Assembly: GCA_917880885.1 (NCBI GenBank)
Contig: OU862910.1
Coordinates: 56,222,779-56,286,778, forward strand
Source: Limnephilus marmoratus
Taxonomy: Eukaryota; Arthropoda; Insecta; Trichoptera; Limnephilidae
DNA length: 64,000 nt
Direction of reading: 5' to 3'
Notes under the pieces: model-generated
Seen by the model: only the letters and a program-made list of their open reading frames with translations
Told to the model about the DNA's origin: nothing
Database searches by the model: none
Program-made: the position numbers and the translations under genes
Part shown: piece after piece, positions 34,701 to 47,800 of the stretch
How positions within the stretch are numbered: the stretch's first letter is position 1
Layout of the letters: each line of letters begins with the position of its first letter

Positions 34701-37700
34701 TGCACGGGGCATGGGGATGAGGGTAACCTTGCGGATACCCTTGCTAAGACGCTAATGGATTTCGTTGAGTTATGCCCAACCACCAAACAAGAAAGGTATA
34801 TCACAATTAAGTGGTACTCACGGTAGTTGTCTTCTGGCTTGGTGACAGTCATAGATGTCCATAAGCATTCGAGATTGTTCTATTTGATGTTAGAACTTCG
34901 GTAAAGTTTGAGTCACGAGTTCACACAAAATATACGAAAGAATACGGTAGGATTTATACTTTATGTGACGATATGATGAATAACACTTCGGCTCGGTGCG
35001 AAATGTTACTATACGATCGGTGGTTAGCAACGGACTGACTTGTTGACGATAAAGCGCTTGTCACTTGTTGACCGTGTAGTCAGGCACCCTTATTGTGCGG
35101 AATTCCCAAGTCTGGGTTCCTGCCGATCTCGTATGACAATCGGAGCACAAAACGAAAGAAATCCATCGGCGTTATGAAACATTCCGCCCACCAAAATACA
35201 GCAAATTGTATTTTAAAGAAAAGTTGAACGTTAAGCGAAACGCAGAATGCCATGAAATGTAACGTCGATGAAAAGAAGACGAAGCAGAAGAACTAGTTTT
35301 AAACGATAACTAGATGTAGATAAACTAGACGAAAATAAAATAAATGATACGATTAACATAGACGTAAAAAGAATAAAACGAACCGCGAAACGATGATGAT
35401 TAGTCACATTGCCTAGGCAATGGACACGATTAGGTGAATGGTCTTGTAAGAGAAGATCCTTTCAAAGTACGAAGCGTAACGATAGCACAAGATTTTTAAT
35501 AATGATTCTAATCACTTGCTCCGTAGAGAGTGATGTCCAATGTTTGGTTAAAGATAGAATACGAATTTCGAAATGATTAAGTAGAAAATCCGAACGACGA
35601 GAGGCTTTGTTATGAAAGTTGTGTACGAATAGATAACAGTAAGCAGTAAGACGTTGGAGTTTCCGAATACGATATAATTTGTTTAATAAAAGTTTAGCAG
35701 AATATATCATGTTGGACTAATGACGATTGAACTCGTTCTTCAGAGTGGAGTTCAGTTTTGTTAAAATGGCCATCTGAGATGGGCCAAGAGTCGTTTGGCT
35801 GGACAAACCCGGAGGGCTCCGCCCACCATAATACGTTACGGATAAGAACGGCCTGAGAATGGCCACGTGAAGCGATATCCGATGGATTATCAACCGATGA
35901 TGCTTGACACCGATGATTAGATGCGATAACTGTCAAGAGCGATAATTGGTCGGTGTAACGATTCCCGTGACGAGTATCATCGGGTGAATCATCCGGTGGC
36001 CTCCACTTCCATCCCAATACCCTGAGAGTAAGAAAATGATCAACATTCTTGAAGATTACATCAGTGAGATAGTAGCCCGGCGGTAAGTTTCGGTAGGCGC
36101 GAAGTTTTAGTTTGCTACAATCCGACTTCTGCAGTTCAAGTTGACCTCGTTTGGTATGTTCGATAACTTCGGATTGCGTTTGTTGAGCTTGTTCCACACT
36201 GGAACAGCCGACGACGATTGAATCGATATTTGAATCCGAAGTGATCGCGTATCGTGTGAGTGATAATTCGTAACCATTATTTACTGTCAACGATCTGACA
36301 ATACGGTAGGACAGAATAAAGGCAGAGATATCAGAAGTCACAGGGTGTAATGGGTAATCCGGGGTAGATTCCGATAATTGATGACGCCAAAATATTCTTT
36401 GGAACGCGTGATTTGGCTCTTGTGGGCATATTTGGCGATACATTTGCCGTACTTCAGCAATGAACACCACAGATGGCGAACGAAAGTTTTGCAGAAGTTC
36501 AGCAATGTTTGTTTGAAGCTTGGGAACGATAAGGAAGGCATCATTTGACGATGATTCATTCACCTCCGTCACCGAGGCATCGAAGACAATTCGCAAAGTA
36601 GTGGTAACGGTGCCCGGACGAAGAATGCAATGACGAAGTATGTGATGCATTTCCTTGAGTAAATCTTTTCCGGGAACACGTGTCATGTGACCACTGTGCA
36701 AGTAGTCAGTCATGAAAGCGAAGTACGGTTCACATAAACTGAGCTTTACTGTCGGTTTACGTTCGATTGAAAGGATGATGCGCGAAGAGACTTCGCGCGA
36801 ACCTGGGAAAGCGATATCCTTATCCTTTTCGCCAAAAGGTAAGGCTACGATGAATTGTCCCGAAGGGTCACGTGAGTGATTAGTGTGATGGACCTGCTCA
36901 TCACGTTGTTCTTCAGGAGTGAGATGTGAAGACTGAGGGAATGTGTAAAACTCTCTCAGTTTCTTGACCTTTTCAGAAAGACGGTACTGGTTGGTTTCGA
37001 TAAATTGACTAGAAAAGTCACGTGAGCGATAAATGCGATACACTTGGTCACGACGTTGTTTAGTGGACTGTGAAGACTGAGGAAATATGTCCAACTCCCT
37101 CAGTCTCTTGACTTCTTCTGGAAGACGATACTGGTTGGTTTCGATGAAGGAGTTTGTTTGACGATCGGTAGTAAAACCAACCGAATCCAGAGGAAGCCAA
37201 CCGAATGGTGAATTGATAGCTGAAGGCTGGTGAAGATCACCCGTTAATTGGGGTCTCGGTAGAGATGGCAAGATCTCAACATCTCGAAGTAGGTCAGTCG
37301 CTCCTGTGTCAGTTGTCAGTTTGTGAGAGTCAGAGTCGGCATGAAGTATGTCTTGGAACAGATGACAAGATAACTGGTCGAATTGAATCGTTGGCGATGG
37401 AAGTAACTTCGTGTTGAAGGTAGTTTGTCCCTTAACATCGACATCGAAATTAGTGACGCCTGACGCGGTTGTAGAAGATTGGCCTAAGCCATGGATTTTC
37501 TGAGAGCTGACTGGACGCTCGGCAGTGCGATTAGATACGAAGTGTGCTTGACTGTCTGAATTGGTCAATCCACGAAACGTTTGAAAACTGCCGGAGGGAT
37601 CACGATTGCTAATATGAGCAGTAGGCAAACGTACGATGGATCTGTCACCGAAGTTAGCGAGGAAAAGAACTGGAGGATCTGAAATAGAAGCTCCTTGAAT

Positions 37701-40700
37701 GGCAAACGTGGTGGGTCGTTGGTACTCCTCTTCAGCAGAAATGTTGTCTTCCCTATGAAGAAGAGTGTGGTGCTTACGATGACATTTCTGACAATCAAAC
37801 ACAGATTTGCAATTCGTGAGAGAATGAGAAGGCGTGAGACAATTCAGGCACCAACGGTGTGCCTTGGCGAATTGAGCACGTTCCTGAACCGATTTGAGTG
37901 TAAATGATTTGCACTTAGCGATATGGTGAATACCCTTGCAAAACGCGCACTTTGAAGTGAACGCAGTCAAGGATCCTTTGGTTTCAGGTTTTGCCTTATT
38001 CATGTCACAAATAAGCGATGACGTTTGTTTTATGACAGCTTGATCATGAAATGTTGAAATGTTTTGGTTTGGTACGATAATGTTCGCGGGCTCCGATTCG
38101 AAAGATTGATTCGTTAATTCCTTGTGAATTACGACGATTTTGAAATAAACATTATCAAAAGCTACGCGAACTTGATCTTCAATGTCCTTGTTTGCCTCAT
38201 CTAAAGCTAAGATATCAGCGTGAACGGTTTCAAAATCATTACCAATTTTTTGCAACTTCGTATAATACGCTAAAAATAATGGGTAATTTGTTACATCTTG
38301 CAAAACGCTTTGACCGACCTCATACACCTTGTTTATTCTGCTAATGGCAACGTTCCGTCTTCTACGCAAGCCTTGTAAAGTACTAGCCATTTTTTTTTAA
38401 ATAAACAAATGTACTAACGAAATAAACAGGAAAACGTTATGAATTAAAAAATAGAATTCGATATAATTTAAATACCCGGTAAGTCGTAAATAATTAAGAA
38501 CTGTAACCAAATTCTACGATTTATTGTTTGAAATTCGTTCTTCAAAATGACATTTCAATTCACGTAATATTTCATAGCATTCTTTCGTTTTGTCAATGAA
38601 AGAATTTATTTATCTAAAGGTTTGCTGGTTATCGGCACCAATGAATCATGCACGGGGCATGGGGATGAGGGTAACCTTGCGGATACCCTTGCTAAGACGC
38701 TAATGGATTTCGTTGAGTTATGCCCAACCACCAAACAAGAAAGGTATATCACAATTAAGTGGTACTCACGGTAGTTGTCTTCTGGCTTGGTGACAGTCAT
38801 AGATGTCCATAAGCATTCGAGATTGTTCTATTTGATGTTAGAACTTCGGTAAAGTTTGAGTCACGAGTTCACACAAAATATACGAAAGAATACGGTAGGA
38901 TTTATACTTTATGTGACGATATGATGAATAACACTACGGCTCGGTGCAAAATGTCACTATACGATCGGTGGTTAGCAACGGACTGACTTGTTGACGATAA
39001 AGCGCTTGTCACTTGTTGACCGTGTAGTCAGGCACCCTTATTGTGCGAAATTCCCAAGTCTGGGTTCCTGCCGATCTCGTATGACAATCGGAGCACAAAA
39101 CGAAAGAAATCCATCGGCGTTATGAAACACCTATGATAGGTAATAAATTTGATTGATTGTTCTTATAATATACACAAATGAATGTTTGTAATATATGAAA
39201 AATGAATATTTGTAAAAAAAAAAGTGCATTAGGTGGCACGCGGCCGTTTGAAAATCTGAATGCACTATGACTGAATTTAGTGAACGCGGGTGAGGGGAGG
39301 GGATCGCGGGAGGGGAGTTCGCGGGAGAGGGGAGCGGGAAGGCGGGAAAAGTGGATGGGAAGGGGACATGGGAGGGGAAGGGGAGGCGGAAGGGGAAAGG
39401 GACGAATGGGAAAAGTCACGCAGCGAGAAACAATTTCTTTAATAGTGTCGTTTTCAAAGCATGCCACGAACTCGCTAGTACGGAATATTTTTTATTCAAA
39501 CAGTTGACGACCTCCGTAGTCCAGTGGCTAAGACTCTTGACTCACATTCCGGAGGTCGCGGGTTCGAACCCGGCATGCGCAAATAAATTTTATTTGATTA
39601 ATTTGTGTTATTTCACAATTAATTCATTTAAAATAGTATATAGTATATTTGCGGCATGTTCCAGAGTGGAAGATACTATTAGTATCGCCCTGGTGTAAGA
39701 CCACCATTCAGAATTGAAACGTTGCTTGAAAATGGCTTTAGCCGTATTTAGTGACCAGATCTGAATAGCCAGGTACTTCCCAACCTTCCTCTTCCCCACC
39801 TCCTTCCCCTCCCCACTACCTTCAGCCTCACAACATACCCCGATTGGGGATGCCATAGTCTCACTGGCTCCAGACGGGAGCAGTTAAGATTCTTGTGTGG
39901 TATACACTGTAAAAAAAAAAAAAAAGTTAGATTTTGGTTAGGTTTGAAGTCATTGTCATTGCCATGACGCCACTGCTTGTCACAGTTATTTTGTACCGGT
40001 GAAAGTCAGTGGAGCTGGCGACACGGTATCGCTTCGAAGTAAATAAGCACACATTTCACCACTAAAAATTACACATCTACCGGATCTGCCTTGATGATGG
40101 ACACTGCAACGATGTCCGAAACGTTAGCTAAAGAAGGACGTAGTGCAACAAGGCGTAACACCCCAAAAACACATAACGAAAAGTTTGATTTTGCTTTATT
40201 ATTACGAAAAGTGAGAATTTATGTCGGGGAGACATATATGCATTTTACATTTTAATTTTGTTAAAATTAATTCACTTACGCGATATACGAACTATACTAC
40301 GCCATATTCATATTTGTATTACATTTCATAAATAAATAAATTCCGCTAATCATAGAAAATTTTTTATTGCCATTAAACAACAATTTATTCATTTTATGAA
40401 GTGAAAGCTGACAAGTTTGAACTTGTATCTATAACAAAAGAACGCGGAAAGAAAGGTATTAGAAAAATTACACGTACCCGTTAGACAAACCCTGCTTGCC
40501 ATATAAACCATTAAAAAGCTGGGCAGTATAATCAAAATATAATCCATACGATGATGACGCGCAGCTTCCGAAGCATGAACCTCAACCCAGCACCATTATT
40601 TGCGGGAATAATTCGAATTAGATACTTTCGTTTTTATTTTTACAAGAATTTATTTTATATGGTCGATACTGTGATTATCTATGAATTAAGAAAGGAATAT

Positions 40701-41802
40701 TCAGTGTTTCGAACTTCGACAAGGAATATTTCGTATTATCCGTGTAAGTTTTTAACCACTAAATTTTAAAACTTAAGACTTGTAAGTTTTTAACCAATAA
40801 ATTTTGATTGTTTATAGCTACTCGTAATACCGAAATTCGAAACGGTGCCTTTTAAAAAAAAGATAATATGTTTTTTTCTGGTTACAGAGTGATATTATTT
40901 ATCTTTCTTACCTGGAATTCTACAGCCTTTTCAGCAATAGCTTTATCCTCTTCGCTGTCTGTTTCAGGTACTGCCCAAATCACTACGGTCGCCATTCCAA
41001 TTTCTCCTGAAATTACACAGAAGTATTAAGATCCGTTATTAAATGCTCGAGGGAGCGCGAAAATATTATAAACGATAATATTTAAGCGAAAATTTTGAAA
41101 ATGTTTAATTAACCACTGCTCGTTTAAAATAGAGAAAAAACCGCGAAGGGAAATCTTAAAAAGCATTTAGAGCAACAATGTGAATTTTTTCTTACAAATA
41201 ATTTGTAAAATAACAAAATATAACGTGGTATAATAATTTCTGGAGCACAGCTTGCGATATTTTTCTATCGAGGGAATTTCATATAATTAGGGTAAAGAGA
41301 GGACGATTGAAACAAGTTATGATTGAAACATCTCAATTTACTCGAAAACTATAATACCTAAGAGTGTGACACAACACTCGAAACTCCGTTAGGTCTGTTT
41401 CTACAAAAGCGCACTATCTGGAGAGTGACTCGATCGTGCATAGGGGACATTATTGGATTTCGCACTAAAAAGTAAATATTAACGACATTTTTGTTTATGT
41501 TATACCTCATTTTACTCTCGCAGCTTGACGAAATGTTTTATAACATTATCTTCTTTATCTATTTTAGAGTATTTATAATGCATTTGCGTGGCGTTAATGT
41601 CTATTTATCAAGGCTATTTTTGACTTTGAAGTAGAAAATGCAGCGTGGGGATGTTTGAAACAACTTGTGTGGGGATGATTGCAACGTTTCAATCATAACC
41701 ATGTTTCAATCGTCCACACCGAGAGAAAATTTAAAAGTTATAATGAAAAAAGGTCAGAAATTCAAATCATTAAGTCTTCCCACTGGATGTACTTCTGTGA
41801 TC

Positions 41803-41855
<53 letters not shown>

Positions 41856-44800
41856 AAACACTTTTCTCGGTTTACCCGCGTAACGTAGTCCTGAGAAGGA
41901 CTTTTTAACTCCTGACGTTTCGGACAGATCACACTGTCCATCTTCAGAGGCCTTATGTCTTTAGCTTTTGTCTCAAACTGATAGCTTTCGCATGTCTGTT
42001 CGGTCCAGAATCCAAGACTCAAGTGAGTGCAAATCAATTCTCTAGCCATAGGAATATGCCATAGCCTATGGCTAGAGAATTGATTTGCACTCACTTGAGT
42101 CTTGGATTCTGGACCGAACAGACATGCGAAAGCTATCAGTTTGAGACAAAAGCTAAAGACATAAGGCCTCTGAAGATGGACAGTGTGATCTGTCCGAAAC
42201 GTCAGGAGTTAAAAAGTCCTTCTCAGGACTACGTTACGCGGGTAAACCGAGAAAAGTGTTTTACATCTTACACCCGTGAAAACCTTAACCATAACATATA
42301 TATATATATATAAAGTGCTTCGTAGTCTTCCACTCTTGTCTACCGCCTGTGAATTGCACACTCAGATTTTTCTTTTCTCTCAATAGATACTATTTACTTG
42401 TTTAACACATTTTAATGCCCCTTAACCGATTATTTAAAGTTTTTTTGTTCTATAATATTGCGATATTTTGTATAATGACATGACATCGCAAACCACAAAT
42501 TCAATTAATTTTATTTTTTCGACTTCTTAATTGTCAAATATTACACAGAAAAATAATGCTCTCAAGTAAATTCAAGATTGTTATGATTGAAACAGTGTGA
42601 TGGTTGAAACAAGCACTTTTGTATGAAAGAAAAAAACTTATTTTTAATACCGTTCTATTTTGCTCCAGGATAATATCGCAGTAAAACTATGTTGATTATG
42701 CCAAATACTCATAGTTAGTATAACTAAGAGCACTTAAACACAAATAATAAAAAATATATTTAGAGTTGTTTCTTTCAAGACATTTTATGTTTATAGTTTT
42801 TAAAATACTTGTGGTATGTTTATTCACTAGTCATGGTCTCATTAAGTACTATTATAACAACGAAAATGTTCAACATTGATTAAAATTACTCTAATTATTC
42901 CAAAGATATTAGAGTGTTTCAATTATCCCCACACACTCTTTTAATCGTCCACACCATGGGGATAATTGAAACAAATTTCCCCATCGTCTTTAAGTGGTTA
43001 TTGTAGCTTACCTGTTCGAGTTGTGGCCATCCAATAAATTTAATTTGATAAATATAACTATCTATCTAGATCATATAACATCTAGTATGAACATTTAATA
43101 TAAATATAAAAGTAATATTACTACTCATATTTAAAGTTAAAGTGTTTCAACCATCCCCACTCTACCCTACCGTTTCGGCGTAGCAAATGTATGGATATTA
43201 TCTTCAAAATTAACGTATACTTTTTTAGAGAAATGTGTAGAAATTCGGAATACAGCGACTTAATGGGGATTAAGTATTATGCTCTTCACTGTAAGGTTTA
43301 GGGTTCGATTCCCACAGTAAGAAACTAAGTTGATATTCATATGAACACATTGCTATATTTTAGACAATAAGCCAATGCATTCCAATAGGAATGGACTATC
43401 AATAATGCACTATATTAAAACTAAGAATTGAACGATTTGCGTAACGCCTAAAATTTATTTGTTGTTTCCCTGAGTCCATGCTGAGTCCATACGGTGTATG
43501 AACGTCGGATAAGCGTGTGGATTTTTTTAATGGATTTTTCCAGAATATTCCATACATTTAATAGTCTACTGCCATGCTCCAGCTTGCTTCTTATAATACC
43601 ACCGATGATGGCTATCATCGTATCTGGGTCATTAAATTTTCTAGATGTTCTGATGAAAAAGTCCAAGAGTTTTTAAGTGCATTTCTTGAAGCTGATTTCT
43701 GATTTAAACTCTGAAATTGTTTCTTCATCACATAATAACACTGACCTGTCGTTCTGCGCTACTCGAAATTTTATACGTAAATTGACCAAATTAAAACACA
43801 AATAAAGCTAATTACCTTGTTGAGTTGGCTTGAAGGTATTGTTGTAAAGATGATAAACATTAGCGTGGGCTCTCAAGATATTGTGTGAGCACTGGTACTC
43901 CGCAAGTCCGTGGACGTTCAAATCTGGGGCGAACCGGACCAAGAAAATACTGGTTCCATAAGCCGACAAGCACATGTTGAAGGGCTCGTTGAAGGTCAGC
44001 CAGGACTTGACTCTGTCTCCGAAATGTTGGAAAGCCAACTTTGCATAGTCCTCGAAATAGTCCACGATATTGGGGTTAGTCCATCCTCCGATCTTCATGA
44101 ATTTTTGAGGCGTGTCCCAATGGAAGAGAGTCGCCATTGGGGTGATATTATACTTGATCAATTCATCGATGAGGTTGTTGTAGTATCGAAGTCCGTCTTG
44201 GCTCACGTTGGTGCCGTAGCCTTCAGGTAGAAGTCTGCTCCAGGATATGGAGAATCTGTAGTAGTCTACTCCCAGCTCCACCAGCATCTGGACATCTCGC
44301 TTGTAGAGATGGTATGAATCACAAGCCACGTCTCCGTTGCTGCGGTCTTTAATATTTTCATTGTGATTGTGCGTGTAGTGGTCCCAGATCTGCTCCGCCT
44401 TGTCTGAAAATCGATGAAGTTGATTGAACAGGTTGATAATAATGAATTACGCTTTGTAGATAGATGTACGTATTGTTGTGCAATCAAGTGGCAACAATAT
44501 ACGTATTAGTGATGTTGATTATATCGAACACGTTACGCAGGCTACATGAAAAATGGCATTTTATAACAACAACAACGTCAACAGATATTAGATCATAACT
44601 TTCGGCAAAACTCTTCAAAGCATATATTTTATCGAGAATGTTCTTTGGCTGAACTAAGCGCCACAGAAATAACGATTTTGACATAAGGTATTTCACAACA
44701 CTCGAAAAATATTTAGCTCTTAAAATCTTTAACCTTATCCCTGAAAACCTAAAAACGTTGAGTCAATCCCATTCCTTTAAAAAACGAATAACGAAATGGA

Positions 44801-47800
44801 TCCTTACACATGGAATACATTACAATTTTAACACCCATTCACTTTACACTCAATTTTATCAATTTAATCACCTTTCAGACAAAACATAATATATATCCAT
44901 TTTCTAAATTAGCGGCATTGTATGTACAAGATTAATTAGTGTGATCTATATCTAACAACTCCTCAAATTTTTCATTTTCTAATAATTCGCTAACTTCTCC
45001 ATCTTCTTCTTGTAACCCAATCTAACTCTAAGTATATCATTTTCTTATTATAGAAGATTTGTGTGCATAGTATTAAGAGCAGGCAAAACATAATATATCT
45101 TTATTTACTATCCTAGCAGCATTATATGTATAAGACTGATTACTGTGAACTATATATCAATAATTCCTTAATATACTAAAAATAACTTATCTTTTCCAAT
45201 AATTCTTTAACTTCTTCACCTTTTTCTTGTAATCCAATGTAACTACATTTACTCTCTTACTGTAGAAGAATTTGTGTGCATAGTATCAATTAGTGAAAAA
45301 TTTCAACCTATACTAATGAATGTATATCCGCAAACTGTAAACTTCACCCGCCATAACTCAGGGTCATCCCTAGCATGGAGGGTGAAATATCACAAAAAAA
45401 ACTTTATGTACTTTCGATAATTCATGCATTAAATAAATAAATAAATGTGGTGAAATATACCGAACCGTAGACCACAAGAAGGGAACGCTCTCCTCAAACA
45501 GTCATCGGAATAACTTCACTCACAAACGTGCCACCTGAACATCTCTCAACTTGCTATCGATTCGTCGCTTGATTTCGCTTTGCTGAACTAACCTCCAAAA
45601 CGTTAAATACCCGCTCCGCGAGAAGACCCGTGCAGCATCTCAGATGATATAGGCCATGAGGGAAATTATTTTCATCAGAATGGGAAGGCTACGAAGCACC
45701 GCATAAAGAGGAGACGGATTATTCTATCTCATTCTCTCGCAGGCTAAATTCTTTAGATGTTTGTGTTCATCTCTTTATAGTGTCGCTTTTTCATCAATTT
45801 TAAATTCAAACGGTGCTAAAGAAGTTGTCACTTCAAAAAAAGGATCAACGCCATTACGTCTCCAATCACCCAGGCAGCTCACCTCGGGCTCCGCTAGTGA
45901 CCAAACTGATGTTGTGATAGTCCTGGACTTACCACCCCACCGAGCCCTGAGCTCTACTGGGTCCCCTCTTGGGCTACACTTTCACTGTCAGAAACTGCCG
46001 GAAATCCATTGAAGATGAGGACATACAATACGAATCAACCGAAGAAATACTGAGTGCGCTACACCAGGACATGCATGCTAAGGACGCCCGCCAGGTAAAG
46101 TATTTTGCTGAACTGTTTGCTGCCCTGAACGCTGCAACTCGCCGACAAACCGATAACTAGCCTACCGGGTTAGCAGTCCCACATCACCCTGCGACGCAAC
46201 CTGCCATCCTAGTGCGGATCTCTTATATTAAATTATACCTCTAAAAACTTTGACATTCTTCATCCATGACAATTCCAAAACTCATAATAAAAATTATTGT
46301 ATCCCAAACTGCACAATATTAAAAACAACAAACACAATCAAATATTTTATTTTATTTAATTTATTTATTTAAGTTAATGTTCAAATATTTTAATACTACT
46401 ATTCCATGGAAGCATTTGGCTTATGGCTGGAAGAGGAGTGTACCGTGCTTTATTATTGATATTTAATAGTTATTAATAATACTAAGGTTACATACATTAA
46501 AATCATTTATTTTTAATTTTTTTCTTTGTTTTAAATTTTTTTTTGAAAAAAATGTGTCCTTACTGGGGAACCCCGTTCTAAGGTCATATTGTACAAAATT
46601 TCGTGAATGAAATATAAGTAAATACCTATGTTAAAATATTACAAGAGGAAAATTATAAAGTTATATCCAAAAGAAAGTACAATAAAAGCGTTAATCTTTG
46701 TTAGGTTGAAAAATTGTATCTATATTCCTCCTTCCCATGTCCATAATCCATATCTTAATGCTTGTTTTGAAGTCGGTTATTTTTTTAATGGTTTTTATTC
46801 CAAGAGAGAATAAATTAAATGCTTTTATAGAGAAGTATTGCATATTTCTTGGTCCAAAGGTCGTTTTAGTTGTAGGTTGGTGGAATTTATATTGTAATGT
46901 AGATCTTGTGAATCGGTCCGAGTTAGTCTGTATAAAGTTATCTTGGCTTTTGAATGGTACATTGTAATATCTTTTGTAAATAATTGTTTCAGTGACATTA
47001 AATTCAGTGCTTTAAAAACAGTCTGTAGGAGTTCTGATGGGGACTCAAAGTATAATTTTCGAAATTCCCCTTTGTGCTATGGGTATGGGTACTGGTTTTA
47101 TAGTAAAATCGCATGAGCTTCCCCATACGATAATACCATATTGTAGATGAGATTGGGCTAATGCATAATAAATTTTAATTAGCTGTTCTTTATCTAAAAT
47201 GTTTCTTATTGTTTTGAAAAATAGGTAAGTTTTTTTTTAAATTTGTTGCTCATATTTTCCACTTGGGAGTTCTAATTTAAGTTTTGATCAATAATTATTC
47301 CAAGGTATTTTATTGTTTGTATTTCATTCAATTTTGGGCAGTTGCAAGGAGTTTCTCGGTTCACTTTTAAACAGTATTCATGATTTTTTTATGTTTAGGT
47401 TTGTACTGAGGTTATCTGTCTGTTTGTTGCGGATTTTGAAATTAATATATTTAGTTTTTGTATCATTTAATGTCAGTGAATTTGAATCAAGCCATTTACC
47501 TGATTCATCCCTTTTCAGCTTTTTCGAATGCAGTCTATGTATTACATATAACTATATTAAGTAAATTACATTGCGAAAATAGAAAACCATAAGTTATGTT
47601 GTTAGGTGATACATAATTGTAAGAATTTTACTATCAGCAAATTATTTTACTGTTAGAATAACGTATCTAAAAAAACTGTAATATATAGTTAATAATAAAA
47701 CAAAATTTAACTTATTTGAAGAAGGGTACATCACTTTGAAAACTGAGGTATGAGTTATTCTTAAGATTAAATCAGGCGGAAACATTTTTTTAAGATGTCT

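Larger units (their letters stand above)
34694..39129 (-). mobile_element. BEL/Pao-derived LTR element, complete and young
   Basis: Two 488 bp direct repeats (34694-35181 and 38642-39129) begin TGAATCATGC and end TATGAAACA. They differ at about four positions and are bounded by the 5 bp duplication CCTAT (34689-34693 and 39130-39134). On the minus strand the primer-binding site abutting the 5' repeat is TGGTGCCGATAACC (38641-38628), and the polypurine tract before the 3' repeat is GGTGGGCGGAA (35192-35182). The single long frame is described separately. At 4.4 kb it is well below the usual 6-7 kb of the family, with most of the polymerase and the integrase deleted. Confidence 0.92.
41290..43167. 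mobile_element. TA-flanked inverted-repeat element with internal GATTGAAAC repeats
   Basis: The left end GGGTAAAGAGAGGACGATTG and right end (complement GGGTAGAGTGGGGATGGTTG) are flanked by TA on both sides, as for Tc1/mariner-type insertions. Motifs of the form GGGGATGATTGAAACA recur at least six times inside in both orientations (41650, 41700, 42590, 42920, 42950, 43145). It contains a nested palindrome at 41853-42290. No transposase. Confidence 0.65.

Noticed and set aside
39507..39582. Sequence with excellent A and B boxes that could be called a tRNA gene
   Set aside because: It is the head of a SINE with a body and poly-A; the anticodon arm does not pair, and related heads recur at several places in varied form.
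41762..42313. Two frames on opposite strands giving the same peptide (MARELICTHLSLGFW...)
   Set aside because: The region is a perfect palindrome, so both strands read alike; no homologue recognised and no conserved coding composition.
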